Shown here: piece by piece, positions 48,030 to 61,300 of the stretch | Layout: the number at the start of each line of letters is the position of its first letter | Position numbering within the stretch: position 1 is the stretch's first letter | Source of the DNA: Pelecanus crispus | Taxonomy: Eukaryota > Chordata > Aves > Pelecaniformes > Pelecanidae | Assembly: GCF_030463565.1 (NCBI RefSeq) | Contig: NC_134655.1 | Location: forward strand, 9,250,372 to 9,314,371 | Reading direction: 5' to 3' | Length of the DNA: 64,000 bases | Made by a program: the position numbers and the translations under genes | Notes under the pieces: model-generated | Databases searched by the model: none | Told to the model about the DNA's origin: nothing | Seen by the model: the letters and a program-made list of their open reading frames with translations, nothing else

Positions 48030-48175
48030 GCACCGAGATTCTGCAAAGCTCAAATTCACCTTTGGGTACACTGCTGGAAATCAAAGCCACAGTCACTGGA
48101 GCTACTTCACTATAATGGAGTAAAATTGGCACACAGCAGGTCGGGTCCAAATTTCAGTATCAATGTCTCAATGTA
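48030..48175. mobile_element. Possible ancient repeat fragment
   Basis: Phrases such as 'GGAGCTACTTCACTATAATGGAGTAAAATTGGCACAC' and 'CGGGTCCAAATTTC' recall an old amniote repeat pattern (ggagttactccagatttacacc, agaatctggccc). The match is from memory and weak. It may be unique sequence. Confidence 0.25.
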
Positions 48176-50613
48176 AAGAAGAAATCAATTGCAGACAAAT
48201 AACAGAGCTACACGCTAGATTCAAAGAAACGTAGCAAGTGTCCCAGAATTTTAAGGTTTCCTACCTAGAATATTTTTTCCATGTCATTTTTCTTTTAATT
48301 CAGCACTCAGGATCCATTTTCTTCTATGAGATTTGCAGTAAAGTTATCAAAACCTAACAAAATGTTCCACTCCTGAACATCCACCATCTTTCTTCGGCAG
48401 CTCAACAGACTGTAAAACTGAAGCACTGTCATCTGGTGTATAATTATTGTAATAAGTCTTACTTGTAAAGTGAGGGAGGCACCATAAGCTTACCTAACTA
48501 GTCTGAAAATGTAAAATGCTCATCACCTGTAATCATTGTCTTAACTGTCCTTGATCTTTACTGATAGCCGCCAAATTATAATAACTCTCTCTCTGACAGT
48601 GAGAATCAGCTAAAAATGCAGCACAGGCAGAGCACTAGGAAAGTTCCTGGAAGAGGGGCTATTTTGGCCAATTAAAGAGACTCACTGCAGGGATTTTTCT
48701 CCCCCCCTCCCCTTTTTTTTTTTTTTGGCCGGTCATTGATGTAGGGGGTTCAGGGGTATAAGGCAAAAATGCAAAGCAGGGAAAACTAGGGCACAGGAAA
48801 CCTCAGGAATCCAACAGGGACGTGGCAATTCCACACACCCAGCGGGGGAGCCAGAAAAAAAATATATGCTCAAAGGTTATGGACATACGATCAAAAGCGA
48901 TCATGTTACTGCAGTTAACAGCTTACCAGCCATCATCCGAGATGCAGTAAAACACCATGAATGTATTCTTCACCCACACCGCCTCCAGAGTAAAACATCT
49001 AATGGCCAGTAATTCATGAAGCTGCAGCAACTTACTCACTTTCAATCCTATGTCCATCCATACTCCTAGGTCCCAAGCCAGCAAGACCCTCTACTTTGTG
49101 TTTAATTTGGGTCCCACTGAACGCAAACAGGGTCCTCACGTGCTTAAAGGAATATAATTGCTTCAGGCCTTTGTTGAATTAGGGGCCTTATATTGATAAC
49201 CCTTTAAAGTGAACTATATATGCCATATCGTTACATGTTAGATATCTGGACAAGCAAATTCAGCAAGTCACCAGTCCTTCCCAGCTGTCTGTTTTAAGCT
49301 GCTGTTACCGAAGCAAGGGAGTACTGAGCGTGCACAACTTGGAAAAGAGTAAGTCGATCCTAAAGTGGCACAGTGGAAATGCACCTCATTGATTTACCAC
49401 TAAGAAGCTGACATTTAGTAACTCTCCCCTTATTTCTCATTGCTATCATAGGACAAGGTTACACCAAGTCACCTACACTGAAGAAATCCACCTCTGTAAG
49501 AACCAGTCACTCAGCAGGGAAGAGGAGCAAAGAAACCCAGGCACTGGAGTGTATTCCCCAGCTAAGCACCACGCTCTCAAGCGGATCCTAGCAGAGCTTC
49601 AGAGATCAGCCTCTGGTTTGCTGGGTGTGAAGCGTTTCAATCCTTCACGAGGGGCTGGTGGAGCACCTGTGTGCACAGGTAAGCAGCTTGAAGGATTCTG
49701 CTTCCAAAGTGTTGGTTCAGCCTAACAAGGTACTTGGCTTTGGTGGTGAGGTTCAGTCTGTCTCCTCCTGTTCTTCCTAACAGAAAGATAGCTATTTGTT
49801 CCTCACACCCAGGCTGCTCTCAGACTGACTCCCCAAGCCCTTCCATGCTCTGAAGTCCCTGGTCCCAGTAAATCTCTCTTATCTGGGGTAGTAGCGGATA
49901 GTGCTTCGCACTGCTCCTTGAGCCTCAGGAAGAAGGCTCCTGGAGAGAAATCAGGGCCGTGTCTCACTCCTGCCAGCTGCATTTCTGCACTTACCAGCTC
50001 GGTTGGTATCACAGATCAACCAAGGGTGGGGAATGGCCCTCATCCAAAGCCGGGCATTGCTTCTGGCAAATGCTGGTAACAGGTATTTCAAGTCTGCCTC
50101 TTTGTACTGTTTGACCTGCTGTCCATGAAGGAGTCATATTTTAACTTCACTTCTCGCCCCACCTGATCTTTTCTAGCCTCGGAAGCATAACACAGAGCTG
50201 ACTTTGTTGAAGGGCACTAAGGAAAAAAAATATATTCCCACTAAAAAGATGATGGGAAACATGTTATGGGAACATGTCTACAGCTTACATTACAAGCTAA
50301 GTAATACCACTTATACACGTAAAAATAATTTATTTCAGTGGTATGAAATGTGTTTTGCCTAGTAGCATTAAAGTTCTCCACTGGGCTAGAAGAGATAACG
50401 CATGGTGGCATTACAGTACGTTTCAATTGAAGAAATAAATAAAGTTACTTCTGATAACACCAGGACGTTGCTACTGCCTTGTCCTTGTACGCACTGTGCA
50501 CACCCCAGAAGTTTAGCGACGTCGCATTTGAAACACAAAGGCAAGTGAAAATAAGAAAATAAATGACTCAATATTTTCACATAAGCCCTGTAAGACAGAA
50601 GAGACGTTCTCAC

Positions 50614-50744
50614 CTGTCTGCTTTGAGATGGCAGTGTGGCAGGCTGCATGTGTCTCTGCATCCGATGTGGCTGCATCAGCTGTCGAAACTGCTGCTGGAG
50701 AAACTGGCTGTTGTTAGCCGCCTGGGACTGCTGCGGGGCTGGAG

Positions 50745-50804
<60 letters not shown>

Positions 50805-52353
50805 GATAGTGAATGAGAGACTGCTGCCCTTGTCCTGCTGTCAGAGGTGACATCTTTTGAGTAGCTGACTCTGAGGCAAAGTGAGACAGTGGTTTGGTGT
50901 TACTGAAAGAAAACTGGTCTTGGCTAACAGGGCTCTCATTCACCAGACCTGGCTGTAAGCTACTGGATGGCTGTGGCATAATTATGTTCATGTTTTTGGA
51001 CTGGTTTGTAGTCATTGATTTAAAAAGCGAGCTCTGCATACTTGTGGGGTTGCTGGTGGGAGTGATGTTGGAGATTAATGTACCTTGAGGACTGAAGGGC
51101 TGCTGATGCAGAGCTGGGCTTGACAGCTTTTCTGGCCTGTATGGAGGAGAAGGTCCAGTATTTGTGGAGGCCATGCTGGCGACCAAGTTGTTCTGTGGAC
51201 TTTTAATGTTGGTTGCTGGTAAGCTGGCTGCTGTCAGGGTGGGCAGCATGGAGCTCTGTGGGCTGAAGGGCTGCTGGTTCAGAGCCGGACTGGAGAGCTT
51301 CTCAGACCCGTAAGGAGGAGAGGGGCCATTGGACGGGGTGCTGCTGGAAGTCATGCTTGAAAGCAGGGTGTTTTGAGGACTCTGAATGTTGTTTCCTGGT
51401 AAATTATTAGCAGGCATGCCAGACACCATAACATTTTGAGGACTGAAAGGTTGATGGTGCGGGGATGATCCTGCCCTGTAAGGCGGAGAGAGACCAGGAG
51501 GAGACATAGTTGGCCAGCTGGGAGCCTGTACTTGTTGTTTAGTAGTAGACACCTGCTTGCTAGCTGCCAGCTGCTTTAGCTGCTGAGCGTGCCAGTTGGA
51601 GCCAGGTATGTTGGCTAAGGGTACCGGCAGCATAGGTGGTGGCTGGTTCTTGCTCTGAGCTGCTGTAGAGATGGGCGATGCAGCAGGTTTGTTTGGGGGA
51701 GGAACTTGGAAGTTAGCTCCAGCAGATGATGGTCTCATCTGAGGAGATCCTCCACTGGTTGGATTGCAGCCTGGAGAAAAATCTTTGTTAGCAACATGGT
51801 TCTCCAAGTGGGAATTCTGTGGAGAGGACTTTGGAGTGGTACTTATGCTTGGCTGAGAATGACTCAGCCCAAGTGGCTCTTCAGCCTTGCTGCACAAGAT
51901 CTTCTCCAGATCCAGGTCATTGGGAGAAGGATCAGGCATTTTTGTCAGCTCTTCCAATAGATCTTGCAGCTCTTGGTCCACAGACTGTAAGCTGTTTCCT
52001 TTCTCATCATAGTGGACAATGTTATTGGTTTGCCCTCCTATTGACCCCTTCTGATTTATTTCCGTGTTGGGTGGCACTGAAAACGGGGAACCAATGCCAC
52101 CGCCATTCATGTGATTGTTTTCGAGGAGCACGGAATGACTTGCGACTCCCAGGGAAGAAGCGCTGTGACTGGTGGAGAACGGAGAGCTTTGCATTTCTGG
52201 ACACGCCACATTGGGATTAGCACCTTGGCCCATGGCAAGGTTTACATCATCAAGACAAAGTCTTTTACTGTCATTTGGGAAAATGACATCAGGCACACCA
52301 CTGGAGGCAGGAGAGCTATCATCTTCCAGTTTTCTTTTAATGGTTCCCTGTAA
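50614..52353 (-). CDS. MAMLD1: MAMLD1 large coding exon (580 codons)
   Basis: Mastermind-like domain-containing 1 is a nuclear transcriptional co-activator related to the Notch co-activators MAML1-3. In mammals it acts in gonadal and genital development. Acceptor TTTTATTTTCCCAG| ends at 52354 and donor CAGACAG|GTGAGA follows 50614, both phase 0. Counting from the first Leu, LQGTIKRKLEDDSSP (1-15) aligns with human HQGTVKRRQEED. DSKRLCLDDVNLAMGQGANP (28-47) matches KRPCLEDVTLAMGPGAHP. An acidic block VDQELQDLLEELTKM lies at 125-139, GSPQMRPSSAGANF at 202-215, HAQQLKQLAASKQ at 255-267, three PSPPY repeats at about 287-448, NTKPLSHF at 485-492, and polyQ at 518-536. MAML2 has clearly different sequence in the equivalent exon, so MAML2 was excluded. 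The start codon lies upstream, outside the window. Unspliced, the frame would read 75 residues into the intron before a stop. Confidence 0.93.
50746..50802 (-). repeat. MAMLD1: Pure (CAG)19 polyglutamine tract in MAMLD1
   Basis: Nineteen consecutive CTG on the plus strand, CAG in the gene sense, without a single CAA interruption. They encode Q518-Q536 of the large exon, preceded by SLIHYL and followed by SPAPQQSQ. Mastermind proteins often carry polyQ here. The absence of interruptions makes it prone to length change. The antisense poly-Leu frame is an artefact of the repeat. Confidence 0.95.
51010..51495 (-). repeat. MAMLD1: Three degenerate tandem protein repeats (about 50 residues each)
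   Basis: Units at about 51495-51352, 51327-51172 and 51156-51010 share the layout G-(L/P)-SPPY-x, then EKLSSPAL-x-QQPFSPQ (QPFSPQ in unit 1), a hydrophobic Met/Leu patch, then N-I-x-SPQN-x-L-x-x-SM. Units 2 and 3 are the closest, with PSPPYxxEKLSSPALxQQPFSPQ in common. DNA identity between units is only partial, so this is an old internal duplication. The human protein has similar repeats (PSPPYRPEKLSSPGL). Confidence 0.85.
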
Positions 52354-55300
52354 CTGGGAAAATAAAAAAGGAAGAAGAAAGGATCCGTTATTGACCTTAT
52401 TCTAACACGCTCTGAAGCTCCATACTGTAACATTGGGTTGGAGATAAAGAAAATTAAATCATACAATTAAAAAACCAACCATTTGAGACAAATTCAATCA
52501 GGATTTAAGTGGGTGCAACTTCACTGAAATCAAAAGAGTTACAGTCAAAGGCTAAATCTCACATGTTGGCCTTAAAACAGATGTTAAAGCTATAAAATAC
52601 TGTCTGTCATGTGAACTGTAATAGAAGTTTTTTAAATAGTTTCTGGTACCATTTCAATTAAGACATTACACTCCCTGAATAACAAACATGCCAACATTTT
52701 TATGGTAACATTTTTTAGGTCTAAACAATGGCAGATCTGAACGAAACCCTGGACTGAATTTAGTGACCTTCTGCCAGTGACTCAGATTAAATTCAGACCC
52801 GAGACAACTAAATTGTTTTACATTCTTTATAGGCAGAACATCTGAAATAACTGGCATACTTTCTAAACAAACCAAACCAAAACAAATTCTCAACTATCTA
52901 TCTAAACAGACGGTCAAGCTTCCTAATCACAGATGTTTTAGATTTCAGAAACCAGTAAATAAGTCTAAGGCAGTATGGGCTTTGTTCTTTTGAAGGATTG
53001 CAACTCATTCATAAAAATGGAAACGTTTTCAAAATACAATTATATAAATATCTTGATCTACAAGAAATGGTAGAGTTGTAAATCCACAAATCTTAGGGGA
53101 AAAAAACTGCCTTATACATCTAAAGAAAGTGAAACTGAAAACGGCTTCTAATACTAATTCAGCATGATATGGCAATCTCTTCCAAATAATAATCTGTGGC
53201 TTTCAATTTTAACAAGCATGACCTGTATGTCATAGGATTAATCAGACATTAACATTGCTGCTTCGAGTTGAGGGAAATAAGCATTATGGCCTTGTTTATC
53301 AATAGAGGGAGGCAGCATTTAGAAAAGTATCCACTCAGCAGTGGGAAAACCATAGAAAGTCAGTGTTCCTTTAAGCTGGCTCACAGTAAAGCCTCTCCCA
53401 GCCCTGGCCTACAATGGCAAGTGCTGCCAGTCATCTAGTACCATGAAAAAAATTCACACCTTGTAACAACAACTATCACCAGAAAAGCCCCACCACCTAA
53501 CCCCAGCGTAACCAGATCCACTCTAGGGCTGTGGTGGGTATGACTAACTTCTAAATTTTACACGAATTATTAAGCACATCACATTTTTGCCTAAGAGTCA
53601 CTACTCAATGGCCAGCAACTTTGGTGCTCTCAGACAACAGTGTCACAGGACAATCACCGTAGGGTGTGCAGAGGCTGCAGGGCGCAAGGTGGGCACACCT
53701 TGTGTGGCTCCTTCTGCAATGTGCATGTGAAGGTCCCTGTGCCAATGGTCAGTGTCCACCCCTAAATTCAGTCTATGTTCAGGCAATCGATCACAAACGT
53801 GCACTGTTCTGACCTGGGAACACGGGAGATCTGCCTGCTGGCTGCCTCAGAGGGACTCAACGAGTGCCGTCTCATCACTTACTTCTAAATTGGTGGGCAG
53901 AGAGAAGATTGCAGATTTGTGCCTACAGTTGCTTAGGCTATAGATGCAGTTTAGGGTTAGTATCAGACATTGCCATGCTAGTATCCAGCTTACACAGGCA
54001 TTTGGAGGAGAGTGAGAGGATACAAGTTAGTTGTACATGATCATCGTGGCAGATGGAAAGGCAGGTCTACATACAACGGAGAGCTGCCGATCAGGTGTTA
54101 GGAGGAGTTCACCTACCCTCCATCGACACAGCAGTTTTGAATGGCATTGTGGCAAAGAGACCTTTTTAACATGGATATTTTACCCCTACTGTCTAAGAGT
54201 TATCCCCTACTAGAGCAATCAGTACTTCTCTCCTGTGACCTCTGGTTGCATTGCTTTAATGTGGGTTGCACTCAAAACCCAGTGGCAAGTGAGAACCAGC
54301 GGGAGAGCTGCTTTCAGTGCACCATTCACTGGTTACCTGAGAGCCCTCTTCGGTCAGCAGTGCTACGCGTGGTTTGAATCGCTGCTCTGCGAGAGAGCGC
54401 CTTTACATCACAGCCAGAGACAGCTGAAGCATCACTGATTTGATTATTCCTCTGGGCTGATGAGGCCAAAATTTGCTTAGCTTTAGGAAATGGAACAAGG
54501 CCTAAATCTTCTCCCAAGCGTTGGTCTAATGATGGATGAAATTGTTTTCCTTCATTTTCTTTGCTAAAACTAAGCCAGAGTTGCATGTTTCAACAGATGT
54601 TGCCCTGTGTAGGCTGAAACATGTTGGTAGAGCGTAACTTCATGTATTTAAACCCAGACATGTATAGAGAATCTTTACAGGGGCTTCACACATCCAAAAT
54701 AAACAGAGTGTGTTCCCAAGTTGCACCCTGGGAACCTTCAGGCAGGAAGTGGTGGGGGATCTCCCATACTTGGCCAGCTGACATGCTGGCATGCTTGTCC
54801 TTGCCAGTGCTTCTTTTGCCATAGAACATTCCTATGCTCTGAGTTACTGGGGAAAAAAATTTGGGCTTTCTAAACACTTTGAAAAATAGTTTTTTAACTG
54901 TTGCACTGGAGAGTAAATGTGACGGGAAAACAAAACTCCATTTCCCCAAGACTATTACTAGATATAAAGAGATAAAATAAGGCCACAGCTTTCAGATGGC
55001 ATGGGCATTCCAAAACTGGGGCAGGATTTTTAAATAGGATGCTGTTGCTTAGTCCTTGTGAGAAGCCTGGCTAAGAGAGGCAGTGAAATTAGCTGGGTGT
55101 TATGTTGTCTTGAAAAGCAAAACTCCCATTTCCCAGGTGAATATTTGCACAAGGACCATAAAATCCAGAAGACCAATTTCCCCCAGTGCAGGCAGGTATA
55201 ACTCCACACAATTTAGCAGCATTGCTTTTGCTTAAGATAGATTTGACTACAGCCCCAAATTTGAGAGAGATACCATCCTTAAAGCAACTAAGCAAATAGA

Positions 55301-58300
55301 ACAGAATACTTTTGGTTAGAAGGGAGCTCTGGGTGTCATCAGTCCTTTGCTTCAGGTACATCACAAATGCAAAAATAGACGACAGTATTTCACCAGGCAC
55401 GTAAATACTTAGTATCAACTACATACAGAAATCCCTTCCTGGGCTGGATGGGCTAGCTGAGAGGTTTGCTTCAGTATTCCCCGCTGGAACACACGTGGTC
55501 ATTACTGCCATGCAGCACGCTCTGTGCTGGTGCTGCCTGTGAGGAGCCAGCGTTTTTCTCCCCAGCTCCCAGCAGCTGCTCTCCATGAAGGTGCCACTGT
55601 GGCAGCCCTGACCAGTGCAGGGGACAGTAATGCAGCTTCGCATTACGGGGACGCTGGCTCAGACGTGCTAAGAACAACAGCGGCAGGAGATCATCACGGA
55701 GGCACGACGACTTTTAGGACCAGGAGCTCCTGACCGAACTCATTCAAGAAGCTGCTTGTTGCAGGTCATTCATCCAGTACTCTTGGACATCTCAAGACCA
55801 TCTCTTTAAAACCTATCTATCCTTTTCTACTCTCTTCCCTTACTAAAAACATTTTTACTGCCCATCTCCTTCAACTGGCCCTGGATTCCCCAGGAAGGAT
55901 CTGATTTATTCCAACTCTTTCTCCCCTTTCTTCAAGAGGACTTACACTATTTGACAAAATCAACAGAAACAGAAGAGCACCAAAATATGTTCTTCCCCGT
56001 TCTCTGCTGATTAGTATATTGGACGGCTGTGTTTCAAATACCTGACAAGTGAATAGAAATATTTTAAAATATTAACACACACAAACTTAAGCTGACTGGA
56101 GGTCGTATATGGCTAAGTATGGGAAAGCTTCATTCATATGTGCGAGCAAGGACAAAGCAGGCAAGCAACAAATGGGCTCTGGTGACCTTGTCAAAATTCA
56201 TTAAAATGCATTAGCATGCACAGGCTAAATTCTGTTTGGGAGTACCTGGGAAACAAAGGCAGGCCCTCTGATTTGGGGAATATCTAATTATGAGGTCTCC
56301 ACTATCTTAGGTTTGCTTTTAGAAGTGAAAGTGCCATGATCCCAGCACTACTGTCCTCTCAAAATCAACAGGCTGTCTTTCTGGGAAAGACCCAAGTTAC
56401 AAACGAGTAGCGCTGCTAGCTCACAATGGCAATATAAAAAGAATAAATAATAACTGCTTACCCTGCTCCGTCCAAGGCAGCTACACAGCCATGGTTACAA
56501 AGATCTACTTTGTCACACACCACCTCTTTGTGCACAACTGATTCCCTACGTGGGGGCAGAGCGCTCCGCAGGCTTCTCTTGTGCAAGGAAGGAAAGGCAG
56601 ACTCGGCAAGCAAAACTAGTCCTCGGCTGCACTTTCTCCTAGACTGAGCTCTCTGAAGTTGCCTGCTCGGGTGACTTCTGGCGTCAGGCACTTTCCAAAC
56701 TCAGGAGGTGGTGCTGGCCTTGCGTAACTTCCGTAACTTTCTCAACAAAGCAAGAAAGGAAGGCTGGAAATGACAAAAACTGAAGCAGCTAGATCAAATT
56801 GTTAATAAATATATACTGTGGTGGTTCCATTGGATTTTAATAACCAATCGAATGGGCATCTCTGGACTGGCTCCCTGCCTTGCTGTCACTCAGCCTTCCT
56901 CCTTTCTTTAATACATCAGCTGTCCTCAGTTGCCACTCCAGCTCTCCACATGAGCCGGCTGCCCCGTGGCCCTGCTGCCAGCCCCTGTTAATTCTCCACC
57001 CGTCACTTGCTCCTTCGCCTGCACGGTATCTGGGAGGAAAGAGCCACCGCGGCCCGCTCGGGAGAGTCTTGTTTCTCCAGCCTTGCAATGATCCCCCTTC
57101 CGCCAGAAAGAAGCCAAATCTAACCAGAGATTCCGATTTAGGTCAACACAATGCAGAAAGGAGAGAGAGGAAAAACATTAGGCGAGGTATTTCTGTGCCT
57201 CTTCCCGGCTTCTCCAGACTGTCAGAGATTCAAGCCTTGATTTACAGCAACCGCAGGGTGCTCATTATTGATCTGCAACCACCCCACCCCACTCGCTGCC
57301 ATTGAGAGATCCAACCTACACCGGCGATTCCCACACCTACGCAGCTTCTTCAGGCGAGAAGCGAGCCCGATGGGACGCTGCCGTTTTGAACCAATGTCTG
57401 TAGAGCCTGCGCTGCGTTCTCCTTCGGCAGCTAGTTCACCTCCCCCCGTCTCCAGCATGCACCATCATTGCTGGAGGCTCTTGATTTAATAGCATGGAAT
57501 CTATGGATCCGTGACTGGCATATCCAGAACGGGAGTCAGATAACCTTCTTTCACTGGGAATCTCAAGACCCTTGTAACTCTTGGAAAATCCCAGGTGTTG
57601 GCTTTTCTGTTTGTTTGATTGAAGAAAAGAGAGAAATGATGGTAAAAGAAGACGGGGCAGGTGGGGAAAATTTCGGTCTCATTGCAGATACTGGGATTTG
57701 CTAGGGTTGTGGCAGCTTTGCACAAAGCCTTTCAGAGCAAGACACTGGTGCCTCAGAAACCTGGGGAATCCAGGTTGCCAACAGGCTGCTAAGATCTGGC
57801 ATATCTGAATTATTTTGATGAAGAGAGCATGTTTAATTTTTGGTGGAAGGGCTGAGCAGTGCAGCAGCTCGAGACGAGTAGAAATCTTTTTTCCAGTATT
57901 TTTTCAAGGTACATTGCAAACTGTTTTTTCCCTCTGCAAAGTATAAAACCTGAGTCTAAGGCTTGCTCAACTGAGCTGACCAGAGAATCTATCACTCTCT
58001 GTCTCTTTCAAACACTAGACACTGCCAAAACTGGAAGTATGTATTTGCCAGAGGCAAACTGTTTGCAGCATTCAGCGATCAAGACTTCAGTCTCTGTGGC
58101 TTCAACAAGCTTCAGCGAGAGCTATCTGCCCATCAGCCCAAAATGTTTCTATCTGTTCTGACAAAAACAGTCATGTAATGAGAAAATTAAACTGGCAATT
58201 TTCCATATAAAACAAGAAAGCTTCACAATTTTTTCTCCTGTGCCTTAAATACACAATTTGGAAAGGTTTGTGCTCTCTAGCACTCATTTATCCACACTCT

Positions 58301-61300
58301 AGATAGATTTTAATGTCCTACTAATCTTTGAGGACAGTTCATGAAAAAGAGGTGAGAATTTGCGTGTTTGAAGTCTGGAAAGTGGATCTGATAGAATATT
58401 ACCTTTCAAATGGCAACAGTTACTTGCAGCCCTGCTTGAACTGTCAGATGTGCTGCTTTCAGTAGCGGGCTGGCTTGCACATGAGCAACAAAACCCAAAT
58501 GCTCATGGGCAAAGATCCCATTTAACTACAACAGAACCTGGCACTGCATTAAGTGCATTTAGCACATCTGCAAGTTTCCATTTGTGCAGGCTGGCTGCAG
58601 TTTGGTAACAGAAACTCACATTAGATATCTGAATCCAAGAAAAAATGCCTCCTGCTGACCAGTGAGTAGCTAAAGCAGTCCATGACTACGAGGAACATAA
58701 ACTATGCTTTATCGAAGTCACATCTCAGGCTACAAGGAGAACTCAAGGAGGTTCAAGCAATTAAAACTACCATTAAGTTTCTCCATACTAAGATTAAACA
58801 TAAGCTAAAATCACATTCTTCCTACTGCTTTAGGCTGTTTGACCCTTCTGATTTCAAGTGATTTCAGCATGGATGGACGTAAAGTTGTCATTTCACATTG
58901 TCAAGAAAGAGATCACATTGCGATTCCAAGCTGCCAGAGATGTGTTTCACTGTGCTTAAAACCAGCAATACCCCAACTCCTCAGCTAAGGAGTACCAGAG
59001 TAAGGTCTGCTTTGGGGTCTGGAAAGGTGGCAAATCCGTTTGTAATGAGGTGTGGTAGAGGAGAAAGGATTATGAATAGGGAAAATTCACGGGGTGGATT
59101 TCCTTCTATTCATCACACTCATGGAAATAGGCAACTGGAAGGAAGGCTGTAGGAAGAGGAACCGGGGATGTAAGCAGCCATTTTAACCATGAAAGGACAT
59201 TGGTTGTTAGCTAGCTTATATGCATTATGCGGATTATTTTTACCTGGAACTACAGCTTCTCCCAATTTATAATTTACAGTGGCAATATGAAATCTGCCAT
59301 CTTTAAAACAAGCATACTAACATAGATTGGAAGTTGCTACTTAGGCTATGCACATGTAAAACGCCTCCTAGACACCGCTGCTACATTCGTAGAATTTGAT
59401 CTCCCATCAGTACAGCAAACATCAGTTGACTTGACGGGAGTGTGCTGTGATCCTGTGCCCCATTACTGTCACCACTCATTGTGATTTTCTCCAGCTATTC
59501 CCTCAGTAAATCAGGAACCTCGAGCTGTTTACAAGAGAAAGAAGAAAACAAGGTGTGTGCTTTCACTTAACAAAGGTGGCAACGCTCCCTGTTGTGTGTG
59601 CAAAAATATAGGAACTTCCCTGTTACATTGCTGCAGTACAACAGGTCTCTTGTTTGACTGTTGAATACATGTGAACTTTTAAATGGTGACTGCCGACCTG
59701 GCACTTTCTTTCGTCTGCGTGGCCTTCCTCCCCATGTCACTGTGCAGCATAGGAAGTAATCCTGGCTGCAAATACTCAGAACTGCATCGTTTTGCTGGTA
59801 AGCACAAAAATCCAAAACATCATGACTATACAAAACCGGAAAGATGTGATCTTACAATAATCTTAAACCACAAAAACTAACAGGAAATTCAACCTGGACT
59901 ACCAAGAGCCTAAGGTATTAGCTTTTTTTTTCTAAATCTCCACCAAAAATTAAAGGGAAGGAAATAGTACAATTATGATTTTCTCATGCCGATTTGTGTG
60001 AATGCAGTTACGCTCATAATGACAGAAATCTGTCTGATGTACATCCTGCTTTAAACGGAACACCTTACAGGCTACACAGCAGCGAGTTTGTGAACAAGGT
60101 TTTTCTGATTACCCTTGTGTAAAATTACAGGCAACATCACTAACGTCTGTGTGAAGATATCAATGTAGGATCAGTTCCAAGGAGAAAAAAAACACAGCCA
60201 AGGATATACCTATTTTGCCATCCCACACAAGCCAGCCACATGCAAGAGACATTCACGGCAAAGAAAAGAAAAAAGAGAAAAAATCCCGAACCAGTAGCTT
60301 TGCTCCTTTTCAGGTCAGACAGAATTACCAGTCTCATTTAAAAGGCACCAACAGAGATCTGCCCTATCAAAACAAATGTTCAGAGCCTTCCCATCTTGTC
60401 TTTCCTTAGCAATTCATCTGCTTTCGGTATTAATGGCACTGTTAAAATGGAAATTTTTCCAGGAGAAAAATTGCTGTTGACAAATGGATCTGGAGGAAGA
60501 GGGCTACTGCTTGCTCCTGTGTTGTACTGCAAGCAGGAGATCTCTGTACAGATGCCTCTTAATTAGTCATCTGAAGACTTACAGCAATCACGTCATGCAT
60601 ATTGTTTGGCTGTAACTTCCACATTCCATTTAATGACAAGTGTTATTAACTAGACAGCTGAAGACAGAACAAGTTCTCTGCCTCTCAGTTTTTAAGCTGT
60701 AGTACAAGAGCATTTCTTTCATATCTGGCTGTAAATCAAGATCAATCTTAGACTCAACGCCTTTCCATCAGTATTACCTCATCTTACCTCAGTTTTAATA
60801 CCAGCAGTATTGTTTTATATCTTTTTTTATCGTCCATTAATTTCAAAGTCCTATGGAACACTTTGCAGTAATTTTGTAGACTACATTAATTTCTCATGGC
60901 AATAGCTAGGCTGGAGAATTGCAGATCCTCTCCACTGAGCAAAAAGTGATAGTTTTGCTACTTGGCTCTACCGGGATTTGAAAGATACTTTTCCTTCTTC
61001 TTTTTCAGCCCCTAACGCTGGCACAGTTACGCAATGACCGCAAGTTAACAGGAGCTAAGTATAAGAAATAGCCTATATACATTCCTAAATTATGAGGTAG
61101 GTTTACCATTTACTAGATAACCAGATAAAACCCAGGCTGACACTTTTTCTGCTACATATTGCATTATTTTTTAAAATCCCGGGAGACTTACTCCTGCGGT
61201 TTTATCACACTACAGGTTCCATTTTGTCAAAAGGTATGGTTGGGGAATTAAGAGCCTGGAGGCAAAGCCTCCAATTAGGTCAAACCTGGGGCCAAAAAGC

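Larger units (their letters stand above)
21124..50613 (-). other. MAMLD1: MAMLD1 large intron (29.5 kb), phase 0
   Basis: The intron is bounded by donor AGACAG|GTGAGA (50614|50613) and acceptor GGCAG| (ending 21124). No convincing coding exon was found inside on either strand. Contents recognised are a CR1 LINE (30.67-31.41 kb), a MIR-like relic (30.55-30.66), a 25-bp x3 tandem repeat (40.33 kb), purine and G tracts (45.5-45.7 kb), A/T tracts, and a GC/CpG-rich patch (about 37.55-37.99 kb). Several AT-balanced stretches have TAAT and octamer-like motifs and resemble vertebrate conserved noncoding elements. I found nothing I can name in the remaining stretches. Confidence 0.8.

Noticed and set aside
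50563..50850. Plus-strand frame with a poly-leucine run
   Set aside because: It is the antisense of the MAMLD1 (CAG)19 tract. There is no independent evidence of a gene.
50614..52353. Identity as MAML2 (or MAML1/MAML3)
   Set aside because: The polyQ and family C-terminus first suggested MAML2. The remembered MAML2 exon starts LQGSLKRKQVVNLSP and lacks the PSPPYRPEKLSSP repeats. The order and wording of blocks match MAMLD1, and the neighbour on the same strand fits MTM1, not MTMR2.
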